Shown piece by piece: positions 25,921-32,995 of a DNA stretch of 37,658 nt (positions are counted from its first letter, which is position 1; the number at the start of each line of letters is the position of its first letter). The stretch covers positions 1-37,658 of the forward strand of contig JAAYEK010000281.1 of NCBI GenBank assembly GCA_012728785.1, written 5' to 3'. This DNA is from Bacillota bacterium. Its GTDB lineage: Bacteria > Bacillota > UBA4882 > UBA8346. Both the position numbers and the translations under genes were made by a program. Below the pieces are notes generated by a model. The model was given only the letters and a program-made list of their open reading frames with translations. It was not told the DNA's origin and made no database searches.

Positions 25921-26025
25921 CGTAATAATACTAAGCTATCCTCCGTCTCAGTCTAACGATCTAAGCGGTGTTTTACTGATCCGACAAACAATCGCGCGCT
26001 AGTGCGGCTCCGAGGATACCGCCTT
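25894..26025 (-). ncRNA. Candidate riboswitch/attenuator leader RNA of the OPT-pantothenate kinase operon
   Basis: Read on the minus strand, the RNA should start near 26025. AAGGCG (26025-26020) can pair with CGCCTT (25922-25917) to form a closing stem P1. Inside it TATCCTC pairs with GAGGATA (about 26017-26011 with 25942-25936), and a further hairpin is GCG/TGTTT against AAACA/CGC. The 3' strand of P1 overlaps by four bases the 5' arm of a perfect terminator (CCTTCCTG/CAGGAAGG plus seven T), so the two folds exclude each other. A second CGCCTT lies past the T run (25892-25887) as a further competitor. I compared it by eye with TPP, SAM, T-box, Mn, ydaO, guanidine, lysine, FMN and cobalamin motifs and saw no match. 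The class is unassigned. Confidence 0.6.
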
Positions 26026-26031
26026 GAAAAT

Positions 26032-26060
26032 ACTATAGCATTGGATGTTTATTTAGGCAA
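26032..26060 (-). promoter_or_regulatory. Promoter of the leader RNA and OPT-pantothenate kinase operon
   Basis: On the minus strand TTGCCT (26055-26060), 17 bases, TATAGT (26032-26037) with an upstream TG giving an extended -10. The predicted start falls exactly at the first base of stem P1. The -35 box overlaps the tail of a DUF4143 ATPase remnant. Confidence 0.65.
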
Positions 26061-26190
26061 GTTTTTTTTTGGAAATGTTACCTTTAGTTAACTTAACAAA
26101 TCTTTGAAAAGCGCTTAAAGCGGAGCTGTTTTTAATTAATCGAAGATCCCACTCAAGATAAGTTTGGATATAATATAGGATATCAATGTC
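26053..26190 (-). pseudogene. DUF4143-type AAA ATPase fragment
   Basis: A minus-strand frame reads MDIDILYYIQTYLEWDLRLI then LSAFQRFVKLTKGNISKK before a stop at 26053. The segment YIQTYLEWDLR...LSAFQRFVKL is a clear counterpart of the YVQTYLERDVR...LSAFQRFLRL block in DUF4143-containing ATPases. The family's upstream P-loop and downstream domain are missing on both sides, so about 45 residues of a 400-residue protein survive. I infer decay of an old gene; the OPT promoter now overlaps its end. Confidence 0.6.
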
Positions 26191-26233
26191 CATTTTGGAC
26201 AATTTGTCAATTGTATTTACAATATGTCCAAAT

Positions 26234-26300
26234 AAAATGAGACCCCATATTGGCAATCGTTTAGATAGTATATCCCGATTACCACATGAGGTCTCATTTT
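26234..26300. repeat. 67-bp long hairpin element downstream of the GH30 gene
   Basis: AAAATGAGACC (26234-26244) and GGTCTCATTTT (26290-26300) are perfect complements. Further in, CAT pairs with ATG, and TGGCAATCG pairs with CGATTACCA with one G-T wobble, leaving a loop of about 16 bases. Altogether about 23 of 25 positions pair. It follows the GH30 stop by about 35 bases and could act as its terminator, although a stem this long is more typical of a small repeat element. Confidence 0.7.
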
Positions 26301-26334
26301 TAGCTGGATTCCAGATCAATTTATCCTACGGGAG

Positions 26335-29064
26335 TTATTCGCCAACAACTTCCCGAATCACTACATTATCGACATAATACTCAACTTCCGGCCCCGGACC
26401 TTCGGTATATAACTGGAGCGCTTTCAGGGTACCGGTCACGTTAAGTTCGTAGATACCGCTAATACAGGTCCATTCTTCATCGGATATGGTTTTGGATTCT
26501 ACCCAGGAGTAATTGTCGCCCCGGTCATCGGTTCGCTTAATGCTGACCCGTCCGGCATCGCTGACTTTGTTCTTCAGTTTAATCCAGGCGGAAACTTCAT
26601 ATTTACCGGGTTTCATCACGGAGATAAGGTCCTGGGCGACACCCTGCCAAGTTTCAGTCCGGCCGGTGATCAGAACCGAGTTGGTCCCGGTATGGGAAGT
26701 TTCATCGGTGACCGTTATTTTGCTGGGGCCACCGAAGTTGAACCAACCGTCGGCTCCAGTCTCAAACCCCGGATTGACCAGTAATGAAGGCTCGCTGCCC
26801 CAACATAGATTACCATCGATATAACCGGCTACCCTTTGATAATCAACTAATCCTTCTTGCTCGGGATTGAAGGAGAAGTCGTTATCCTGGCGGTAAGCTC
26901 CGCTGGTGGAGATCTTCGCGCGAAGGTTCGCTTCTTGACCCGGTTCCAGTGTTCCGGCGCTATCGTTGAATCCGATTTCCAAGTAATAATTGGCTTGGGG
27001 CGTAACAGATTTCATTTTAACCAAAGCTCCGCTCATGGCCGAACTTGGGATGGAACCTATGCTAAACCCGAATTGTTGTCCAACTTGGGAATCAATCGTA
27101 TAGTAATAACGGATCTTAACTTTCTCCAGATTGACCGGAACGGTCCCGGTGTTGATAATTTTAAAGTGGGGGGTGATTTTATCGGTTTTGGCATCAATCG
27201 TCCCATTTTCCATTTGAAGCTTTATTTTACCCGCCGGGGGTTTGATGGGGGCCTTAAACTCCAACCAGTTCACCTTACAACTGGAGCCTTCATCCCAAGG
27301 GGTAAATACTAGATAAAAACCGTTAACGCCTCTAACCTTTTGCATAGGGATGGATACTGTTTCCCAAAGAGTATTCTTCCAGGGGGCGGGTTTTTTGGCC
27401 GCTGCCGTAAAAGAATGTCTCCCAATCACTGTGCCCAGGGTTGGGCTGCCCAGCTTCAGTTCCAGTTTGCCCCGACCGGAAACGGCGACTCTCAGGTCGC
27501 AGGTGGCGGGGCCGTTATAGAAGTTATAATTTTGATAGGAGGCGAAAGCGCCTTTGTTTATAAATACTGCTGTTGAACCGCCTTCAACGCAAGGTTCCAA
27601 TTTCACACCGGATTGTTCGCCAAAACTCTCGGCTTCAATGGGCGCGAGAAGTTCTTTGAAGCTTAGCTCTCCGGGAAGTTCATTTTCGGCTGCTACAAAG
27701 GTGGTGACGGTTTTTGGCATTAGCGTTACGTTGAATGAACCTTTAGAAACCGGGATTTTATTCAATTTGGACAGGTTTTCCTTATCCGAAGTCCGGTAGG
27801 GAATAACTGTTTTGACCTTTGAAAATTTATTCAGTTTAACAGCGACGGCCTGTTCTTTTGTACCGTTGTTAATAGCCACAATAGCGAATTTGCCACTGGC
27901 GTTATCTTTGTATGCCGTCACAAAAACATTGGGGGCCGGATTGGAGTCGGTATTGATCCGGAGATATCCCGGCCTGACGAAACGGCTGTAGTTTCCGATG
28001 GTATAAAGCCGTTTAAAGGTTTGAAAGGTATTAAAAGTCGTATCCAGGTGGACCAGGGTTTCCCCCGGCTTATAAGCGATCAGCCACCAGAAAAGCCAGG
28101 CGTTGACCTCGGTTACAGTCATGTGATCGTGAAGCAGTTTGGCGTATTTGAGGCCATCATCAATACTGCCGTCATTAAAACCGATATTGGAAACCTCGGT
28201 CTGCCAGATGGATTTGTTTTTGCTTTTGGCGACCGGAAACGGTTTTGCCTTAAAATCATAGGCGTGGGTCCCAATTATATCAACACCCTGGCTGGCTTGG
28301 TCATCGTTTAAGGTGTCAAGGGCATAATCTTCACTGAAGTTCATTTCTTCGGGGATGATCACTTTGGCAGTGGCATTATCCCGTTTTAAGGTCGGTGTGA
28401 GGTAGCCTTTGATGAAATCCCGGAACTGAAGGCTAGTCCAAAGGCAAGCAGAATAAGGCGCCGCAAAACCGGGTTCGTTGGCTAGGGAGATAGCATGGAT
28501 ATCGATATTGTGGTGTTCTTTGTAACCCCGGACATAGTTGGATAGGTAATCGGCATAGGCTTGATATTTGTCGGGGCGCAATTCGCCGCCTTTGATGACG
28601 CTGTTATTGGTTTTCATCCAGGCGGGAGGGGACCAGACGGTGCTGACAAACAGATCGCAGCCCCGTTTTTTGGCCTCGTTCATCAGCCAGATCTGGTCTT
28701 CGTCACCGGTCCAGTTCCAAACTCCTTCTTGAGGTTGGATACTGGGTGTGGGCCCGTCGATTTTGTTGCCCCAATCGCCGCCGTCACCGATGATATTACG
28801 GACGATACTTAACCCGATACCGTTGTCTTGGGAAAAGAGTAAATCAAGGATCTGGTCCCGTTCGGTCTCCGGGTATGCCATTAAATTGGCGGCTTGATGA
28901 AAAGCCCCGGAACCGCCGAAACCTTCAATAGTTTGTTTTTCGTTAGTCCAATCTATGTTGCAGACAGGTGGGGCATCCATTGAATGAATTGTCAATAGGG
29001 TTCCCGTGAATAACATTAAAACCAACAAGAAAATAACTTTACTTATAATTGGTTTGGTTTGCAT
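26335..29064 (-). CDS. Secreted multidomain GH30 glycoside hydrolase (xylanase-like) with three carbohydrate-binding modules
   Basis: A 909-residue exported enzyme. Residues 1-28 are a signal peptide. The GH30 catalytic barrel with its side beta-domain fills about 35-460: QTIEGFGGSGAFHQAANL, VSTVWSPPAWMKTN, the acid/base Glu197 in SLANEPGF and the nucleophile Glu290 in IWQTEVSN. The HAYD and WLFWWLI features fit GH30 glucuronoxylanases or related endo-xylanases. A CBM6-like module follows at about 474-605 (APIEAESFGEQSGV), a CBM3-like cellulose-binding module at 612-760 (KIKLQMENGT...IRYYYT), and a CBM4/9/22-like module at 760-905 (LLVNPGFETGADGW). AAGGAG precedes ATG 29064. It has its own promoter and inverted-repeat operator candidate. 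The organism probably degrades plant xylan. Exact substrate specificity is inferred. Confidence 0.92.
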   Translation of the reverse strand: MQTKPIISKVIFLLVLMLFTGTLLTIHSMDAPPVCNIDWTNEKQTIEGFGGSGAFHQAANLMAYPETERDQILDLLFSQDNGIGLSIVRNIIGDGGDWGNKIDGPTPSIQPQEGVWNWTGDEDQIWLMNEAKKRGCDLFVSTVWSPPAWMKTNNSVIKGGELRPDKYQAYADYLSNYVRGYKEHHNIDIHAISLANEPGFAAPYSACLWTSLQFRDFIKGYLTPTLKRDNATAKVIIPEEMNFSEDYALDTLNDDQASQGVDIIGTHAYDFKAKPFPVAKSKNKSIWQTEVSNIGFNDGSIDDGLKYAKLLHDHMTVTEVNAWLFWWLIAYKPGETLVHLDTTFNTFQTFKRLYTIGNYSRFVRPGYLRINTDSNPAPNVFVTAYKDNASGKFAIVAINNGTKEQAVAVKLNKFSKVKTVIPYRTSDKENLSKLNKIPVSKGSFNVTLMPKTVTTFVAAENELPGELSFKELLAPIEAESFGEQSGVKLEPCVEGGSTAVFINKGAFASYQNYNFYNGPATCDLRVAVSGRGKLELKLGSPTLGTVIGRHSFTAAAKKPAPWKNTLWETVSIPMQKVRGVNGFYLVFTPWDEGSSCKVNWLEFKAPIKPPAGKIKLQMENGTIDAKTDKITPHFKIINTGTVPVNLEKVKIRYYYTIDSQVGQQFGFSIGSIPSSAMSGALVKMKSVTPQANYYLEIGFNDSAGTLEPGQEANLRAKISTSGAYRQDNDFSFNPEQEGLVDYQRVAGYIDGNLCWGSEPSLLVNPGFETGADGWFNFGGPSKITVTDETSHTGTNSVLITGRTETWQGVAQDLISVMKPGKYEVSAWIKLKNKVSDAGRVSIKRTDDRGDNYSWVESKTISDEEWTCISGIYELNVTGTLKALQLYTEGPGPEVEYYVDNVVIREVVGE

Positions 29065-29087
29065 ATCTATCCACTCCTTTCCTTATG

Positions 29088-29117
29088 ATTATACTGTATG
29101 ATCGTAAATTATGGCAA
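29088..29117 (-). promoter_or_regulatory. Promoter of the GH30 gene
   Basis: On the minus strand TTGCCA (29112-29117), 18 bases, perfect TATAAT (29088-29093), giving a leader of about 20 bases before the ATG at 29064. Confidence 0.65.
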
Positions 29118-29141
29118 GGGTGATGACGGACTGCCCTTGCC
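29113..29141. promoter_or_regulatory. Candidate operator: 8-bp inverted repeat over the GH30 -35 box
   Basis: GGCAAGGG (29113-29120) and CCCTTGCC (29134-29141) are exact complements; half-site centres are 21 bp apart, two helical turns. The near half overlaps TTGCCA of the promoter, a position suited to repression. The regulator is not in the window. Confidence 0.45.
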
Positions 29142-29273
29142 TTCTTTTGGCACCACAGGCAGCATATTTACTATGCAAGAACCTATTATTTACTATGACA
29201 TGGACAGTCTCCGGAGAAAAACCTAAATTGTTTTGATCTTGCATCAACGGGAAAATAGCAAAAGGTTTTCTCC

Positions 29274-29380
29274 GATTCCCCCGACGATAGAGTGAATACC
29301 CGCGACAAAAGATACAATGCCCGCGAGAGGAGAGTGAATACCCGCGACAAAAGATACAATACCCCCGACGATTCCCCCGA
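29274..29380. repeat. 21-bp tandem minisatellite in the GH30 upstream region
   Basis: Units beginning (G/C)AATNCCC(G/C)CGA recur at 29294, 29315, 29336 and 29357 with an exact 21-base step, with partial units at 29274 and 29370. Two copies of a 30-base block (29289-29318 and 29331-29360) are identical. Because 21 is a multiple of three, several frames stay open and give heptapeptide repeats (GIVSFVA/GIHSPLA on minus, NTRDKRY/NARERRV on plus), which I regard as incidental. Downstream (29381-29590) a GC-rich stretch holds a CCTTCCC/GGGAAGG palindrome (29495-29512) and nothing recognised as a gene. Confidence 0.75.
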
Positions 29381-29637
29381 GTGGGAGAGTAACCAATGCC
29401 TTCGAGGGCCAGATGCTTTTTGGGATCGGAGGCTTAAGGTTACCTGTGTTCCAGGAGGGGACGAAGTTGCGGAGGACAGGAGGTCCGAGAGCAACCTTCC
29501 CACATGGGAAGGGCAAGGGTTAGGTAAAAATGTGGTAAAAAGCATTGTTATTCTGAATACTATGTATTTGACTCCGCACATCGTTTAAGAGGCGGAATAT
29601 GATATCATTAGTTGAAATTTATCGAAGGATGATTGGA

Positions 29638-29897
29638 ATGTCTCTTTTAGCATACCTCCGGGACCATTCGCGATTCTGGCAAACTTAATCGGGGTCGCTT
29701 TTACTCAGAATTTGAACTATGATCAACAAAATTCGTTGGATAATTTCCTTCAGTCGATTAGCCAATCCATGGAGACATTCTCGGCTCAACAGGAATTGCA
29801 ACAATCCCGGTCAGATAATCAACTGATGTATAATCAGATTCAATTGATAAAGGAGCAGTTAAAGTTCTTTGAGGAACGGATCAAAAATAGGTTATAA
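29638..29897 (+). CDS. Small hypothetical protein, start out of frame (possible pseudogene or non-canonical start)
   Basis: The frame that ends at 29897 is coding-like from about 29640: SFSIPPGPFAILANLIGVAF, then QQNSLDNFLQSISQSMETFS and a coiled-coil tail QQELQQSRSDNQLM. The pattern (IPPG hydrophobic helix, QNSLGNFL, then a Q/E-rich tail) matches small proteins I have seen in Firmicutes. An ATG at 29638 with AAGGA eight bases upstream is the expected start, but it lies two bases out of frame: it reads MSLLAYLRDHSRFWQT and stops. Removing one CT from TCTCTTTT at 29641-29648 would restore M-SFSIPPGP. The first in-frame start is TTG at 29712 (61 residues), which would lose the hydrophobic segment. 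Function unknown. Confidence 0.5.
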
Positions 29898-30064
29898 TTA
29901 ATATCCTTATCAAGCTGGAGGCGATATTGTCCCCCGGCTTTATTATTTGTAAAGTGTGCCCTACTTGGCCTCCGACATTGAGGCCATCTCTTCGCGGGAA
30001 TCGGCCAATTTTAGTTTGAGATAATTTGGAGGTTATTTTTTTTTCAAAAAAGGAAGAATATTTA

Positions 30065-30092
30065 TTGACATATGCCATAAACGAGATATAAT
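30065..30092 (+). promoter_or_regulatory. Promoter of the DUF5320-NifX operon
   Basis: A perfect TTGACA (30065-30070), 16 bases, perfect TATAAT (30087-30092). Consensus strength suggests it is held down by a repressor; the inverted repeat around it supports this. Confidence 0.85.
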
Positions 30093-30113
30093 AAGAATAG
30101 ATGGCATATGTCA
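30066..30113. promoter_or_regulatory. Bipartite operator bracketing the -10 of the NifX/MinD operon
   Basis: TGACATATGCCAT (30066-30078) and ATGGCATATGTCA (30101-30113) are perfect 13-bp complements separated by 22 bases that contain the -10. Each half holds a CATATG core, so each could also bind a dimer. The left half overlaps the -35 and the right half covers the start of transcription: ideal for repression by looping or cooperative binding. The DUF134 protein encoded by the second gene of the operon is the natural candidate regulator. Confidence 0.7.
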
Positions 30114-30136
30114 TAAACCATAAGGAGGCGAATAGT

Positions 30137-30415
30137 ATGCCAAGAATGGATGGAACCGGCCCAATGGGTGTTGGATCAATGACTGGAAGAGGTTTAGGAA
30201 TTTGCACAGGTGCTAATGGAGTAAAGTATGGAGCTGGTTTTGGAAGGGGATTAAGTCTTGGACTTGCTTGCAGACGCGGTTTTGGTCGGGGCTTTGGCAG
30301 AGGTTTTGCTATTAACCAGATCTCCCCAAAAACACAAGAGGAGCTGCTCCATGAAGAAAGAACCATGTTGCAAGATCGACTCGAAGTTATTGATAAGCAA
30401 TTAGAGGATCTATAA
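30137..30415 (+). CDS. DUF5320 family protein
   Basis: A 92-residue protein opening MPRMDGTGPMGVGSMTGRGL, the signature of DUF5320. A Gly/Arg/Phe-rich middle (FGRGLSLGLACRRGFGRGFG) is followed by a C-terminal coiled coil (TQEELLHEERTMLQDRLEVI). The single conserved CTG motif and the Gly-rich segment suggest binding of metal or a cluster. ATG 30137 is chosen from the AAGGAGG nearby; an in-frame ATG at 30101 lies inside the operator. It is the first gene of the operon. This family regularly accompanies DUF134, NifX and Mrp genes in anaerobes; its role is unknown. Confidence 0.88.
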   Translation: MPRMDGTGPMGVGSMTGRGLGICTGANGVKYGAGFGRGLSLGLACRRGFGRGFGRGFAINQISPKTQEELLHEERTMLQDRLEVIDKQLEDL

Positions 30416-30466
30416 CAACCGGGAGACGATCTGGTTTTTACTGATTTGAATGGAGCTGATCGATTT

Positions 30467-30844
30467 ATGGCCAGACCGATGAAGTGGAGAAAAGTTTGTT
30501 GTTTGCCCGAGAACAATAGATTCGGGCCTCTTAATTCATCCGCCGATGCCAAAAACCATGTAAACATGACCGTTGACGAGTATGAAACCATAAGGCTGAT
30601 TGATTTGGAAGGCTTTACACAAGAAGAGTGCGCCACCCAGATGAATGTGGCTCGTAGTACCGTTCAAGGCATTTATATCGAGGCCAGGAAAAAGCTGGCT
30701 GAATCATTAGTTAACGGAAAGGTGCTATCGATTGATGGTGGTGAATACCGGCTTTGTGATGGATTGGGGAATGGTTGTGGCCGTGGTTGTCATAAGCAGA
30801 GGCGTGGCCGGTGCTTTACCGGTGATCAGGATCGAGGCGGCTGA
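30467..30844 (+). CDS. DUF134 family putative DNA-binding regulator
   Basis: A 125-residue protein of the DUF134 family. It begins [20 protein letters not shown], as the family does, with the CC that may bind a metal or cluster. A sigma-70 region-4-like helix-turn-helix follows at about 42-85 ([40 protein letters not shown]). The C terminus is Cys/Gly/Arg-rich ([20 protein letters not shown]), a second possible metal site. ATG 30467 gives the family N terminus; an in-frame TTG at 30446 adds seven unrelated residues. I infer that it is the autoregulator of the operon through the inverted repeat upstream, sensing iron-sulphur or metal state through its cysteines. No experiment is known to me that proves this. 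Confidence 0.88.
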   Translation: MARPMKWRKVCCLPENNRFGPLNSSADAKNHVNMTVDEYETIRLIDLEGFTQEECATQMNVARSTVQGIYIEARKKLAESLVNGKVLSIDGGEYRLCDGLGNGCGRGCHKQRRGRCFTGDQDRGG

Positions 30845-30909
30845 TTATAGATTTAAAAAAGTAATTGAACATTGACTATTTTTAAACCAAAATAAAACGG
30901 AGGATTCTT

Positions 30910-31278
30910 ATGAAAATAGCAATTCCAGTAGATGAAAAAACTTTGGAGTCGAACGTATGCCCATCCTTTGGACGTACTCCCAATTTCCTTATTTATGATA
31001 CCGAAACTAAAGAAAGTGTATTTATAGATAACAGCGCGGCAGCAAGTACCGGTGGCGCCGGGATTAAAGCGGCACAAACCATAGTGGATAATAAAGCAAA
31101 TGCTTTGTTGACACCCAGATGTGGACAAAACGCTGCCGACGTGATCAAAGCTGCCGACATCAAAATGTTTAAAACCACATTCGCTTCAGTCAAGGATAAT
31201 ATTGCTGCTTTTATCGATGGGAAACTACCTTTGCTGGATGAAATCCATGCCGGATTTCATGGGCGGGCCGGCAATTAA
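30910..31278 (+). CDS. NifX/NafY-type dinitrogenase iron-molybdenum cofactor family protein
   Basis: A 122-residue protein of the NifB C-terminal/NifX/orange-protein family (PF02579), a small fold that carries metal clusters. It opens KIAIPVDEKTLESNVCPSFG, then TPNFLIYD, GGAGIKAAQTIVDNKANALL and PRCGQNAADVIKAA, with Cys17 and Cys70-type residues that may hold a cluster. CGGAGG precedes ATG 30910. There are no nif structural genes here, so a nitrogenase role is unlikely; homologues in sulphate reducers bind a Mo-Cu cluster (the orange protein). The next gene begins one base after the stop. Confidence 0.88.
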   Translation: MKIAIPVDEKTLESNVCPSFGRTPNFLIYDTETKESVFIDNSAAASTGGAGIKAAQTIVDNKANALLTPRCGQNAADVIKAADIKMFKTTFASVKDNIAAFIDGKLPLLDEIHAGFHGRAGN

Positions 31279-31279
31279 G

Positions 31280-32137
31280 ATGAGAATCGCGATCCTAAGC
31301 GGTAAAGGCGGTACAGGAAAAACACTGGTATCGGTGAACTTAGCTGCGGTAGCGAAAAAATCAGCCTATATTGATTGTGATGTAGAAGAACCAAATGGGC
31401 ATCTCTTCTTTAAACCTGAAGATGTTCAGGAAGAAGAAATATTTGTAAAAATTCCAAAGGTCAACCATGAACTATGCAATGGGTGCCGAAAATGCGTTGA
31501 TTTTTGTAAATTCAACGCCCTTGCCTATATCAACAATAAACTGATTGTCTTTGACGAGGTCTGCCACTCCTGCGGCGGCTGTATTTTGGTTTGCCCTGAA
31601 AAGGCGCTAACAGAGAAAGAAAAGGTTATTGGGAAAGTTCAAAAAGGAATTTCCGGCGAGGTAAGGATATATACGGGAATATTAAACACCGGTGAAGCCA
31701 CGGGTATTCCCATCATAAAAAAGCTGCTTGAGAAAGATCCGGAAGTAAATGAACGGGCTTTGATTGACTGCCCTCCTGGAAGCGCTTGTATCGTAATGGA
31801 AAGCATCAAAGATGCGGATTATTGTATCTTAGTGGCTGAGCCAACATTGTTTGGCGTGCATAACCTCAATATGGTCTACGAACTGGTCAAGTTATTTAAT
31901 AGGCCATTCGGGGCGGTTCTCAACAAATGTTTAGAAGAAGAAAACCCGGCGGAGAAGTTTTGTTTAGAAAAAAAGATTAAGATTTTAGGCCGGATTCCAT
32001 TTGACAATGAATTGGGAAGATTGAATTCAAATGCAGAAATTACCGTAAATAAAAATGAAAAATACCGGTTACTCTTTTCTGCTCTGCTTGACACGGTGAC
32101 CAAGGAGGTGCGGCATGAAACAACTACTAATCCTTAG
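31280..32137 (+). CDS. MinD-superfamily P-loop ATPase with inserted [4Fe-4S] ferredoxin domain (first copy)
   Basis: A 285-residue soluble ATPase of the SIMIBI/MinD class. The deviant Walker A is ILSGKGGTGKTLVS at 5-18. A two-cluster ferredoxin insert lies at about 65-110 with CNGCRKCVDFCKFNAL and CHSCGGCILVCPEKAL, eight Cys in two CxxCxxCxxxC sets. Walker A' (DCDVEEPN) and the DCPPG switch follow. The start at 31280 is one base after the NifX stop, indicating translational coupling; a longer frame from 31202 merely overlaps NifX. Homologues form part of the ORP complex in sulphate reducers and are proposed to move iron-sulphur or Mo clusters. It overlaps the next gene by 23 bases. Confidence 0.92.
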   Translation: MRIAILSGKGGTGKTLVSVNLAAVAKKSAYIDCDVEEPNGHLFFKPEDVQEEEIFVKIPKVNHELCNGCRKCVDFCKFNALAYINNKLIVFDEVCHSCGGCILVCPEKALTEKEKVIGKVQKGISGEVRIYTGILNTGEATGIPIIKKLLEKDPEVNERALIDCPPGSACIVMESIKDADYCILVAEPTLFGVHNLNMVYELVKLFNRPFGAVLNKCLEEENPAEKFCLEKKIKILGRIPFDNELGRLNSNAEITVNKNEKYRLLFSALLDTVTKEVRHETTTNP

Positions 32138-32990
32138 TGGTAAAGGCGGCACCGGAAAGACAACCATGGCAAGCGCGTTTATAAAGCTCGCCGACGCTAA
32201 GGTATATGCGGATTGTGATGTGGATGCCCCTAACTTGCATCTTATCACCGGGTGGAATGCTGAACCGGAAAAAACCGACTATTATGGGTTGCCGAAAGCG
32301 GAGATAAACCCACAACTGTGCACCCAATGCGATCAGTGCAGGCAAAATTGCCGATTTGACGCTATTTCAATCGATGAAAAATATAAAGTAGATCCTTTTG
32401 CATGTGAAGGCTGCGGCGTTTGCACGTATGTTTGCCCGGTGGGAGCGGTAACTATGGTATCGGCAGTGGCTGGGGAATTAATGCTATATTCTGATGAAGA
32501 AAAACTATTTTCAACAGCTCAACTCAAAATGGGCAGCGGTACCTCAGGAAGGCTGGTCACCGAGGTTAAAAAACAAATGAAACCGGCAGCAGTCGATGCT
32601 GAGCTAGCCATCATTGACGGCTCTCCCGGAATAGGCTGTCCTGTTATCGCATCCCTGAGCGGCGTAGATATGGTTTTGATAGTCGCAGAACCTTCCATAT
32701 CAGGTATTAGCGATATGGAGCGCATCATAACTACAGCGGCGAAATTCGGGACTAAGACGGCGGTATGTATCAACAAATATGATACCAACATGGAAAACAC
32801 CACAAAGATTGAAGAGTTTTGTAAAAAACAAGGACTACCCTTTATCGGCAAGATACCCTTTGACTTGGGCGCAGTAAAAGCCATTAATAATGGCCAAACC
32901 ATTGTAGACATAGACTGCAGATCAGGGAGAGCGGTTAAAGAGGCCTACCACAAGACAATGAAGCTGCTTTTTGAAGAAGGTGGTGGCTAA
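32115..32990 (+). CDS. MinD-superfamily P-loop ATPase with inserted [4Fe-4S] ferredoxin domain (second copy)
   Basis: A 291-residue paralogue of the preceding protein. Walker A is ILSGKGGTGKTTMASAF at 6-22; DCDVDAPN follows; the ferredoxin insert has CTQCDQCRQNCRFDAI and CEGCGVCTYVCPVGAV; DGSPGIGCPVIASLSG is the switch region. ATG 32115 follows AAGGAGGTG and lies inside the end of the first copy. The two ATPases differ in sequence enough to be an old duplication, and may form a heterodimer as the ORP pair does. The MBL-fold gene begins five bases after the stop. Confidence 0.92.
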   Translation: MKQLLILSGKGGTGKTTMASAFIKLADAKVYADCDVDAPNLHLITGWNAEPEKTDYYGLPKAEINPQLCTQCDQCRQNCRFDAISIDEKYKVDPFACEGCGVCTYVCPVGAVTMVSAVAGELMLYSDEEKLFSTAQLKMGSGTSGRLVTEVKKQMKPAAVDAELAIIDGSPGIGCPVIASLSGVDMVLIVAEPSISGISDMERIITTAAKFGTKTAVCINKYDTNMENTTKIEEFCKKQGLPFIGKIPFDLGAVKAINNGQTIVDIDCRSGRAVKEAYHKTMKLLFEEGGG

Positions 32991-32995
32991 AAGTC

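Noticed and set aside
25894-26025. TPP riboswitch or T-box in the OPT leader
   Set aside because: CTGAGA occurs once, but the other TPP signature (CTGATCTGGATAATGCCAG-like) is absent; the T-box GGTGG-ACCGCG element next to the terminator is also missing.
29274-29380. CRISPR array
   Set aside because: The repeat has no unique spacers: units abut each other with a constant 21-base period, and no cas gene is near.
29244-29516. Heptapeptide-repeat protein genes (GIVSFVA-type on minus, NTRDKRY-type on plus)
   Set aside because: Open frames on both strands follow from the 21-bp repeat; there is no ribosome-binding site and the downstream parts look non-coding.
30101-30136. Upstream ATG at 30101 for DUF5320
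   Set aside because: It lies inside the right half-site of the operator and close to the predicted transcription start; AAGGAGG serves ATG 30137.
29881-30636. Minus-strand 251-codon open frame opposite DUF5320 and DUF134
   Set aside because: It is the antisense of two genes with clear family matches and ribosome-binding sites; its own translation shows low-complexity Ser/Pro/Lys runs and no family motif.
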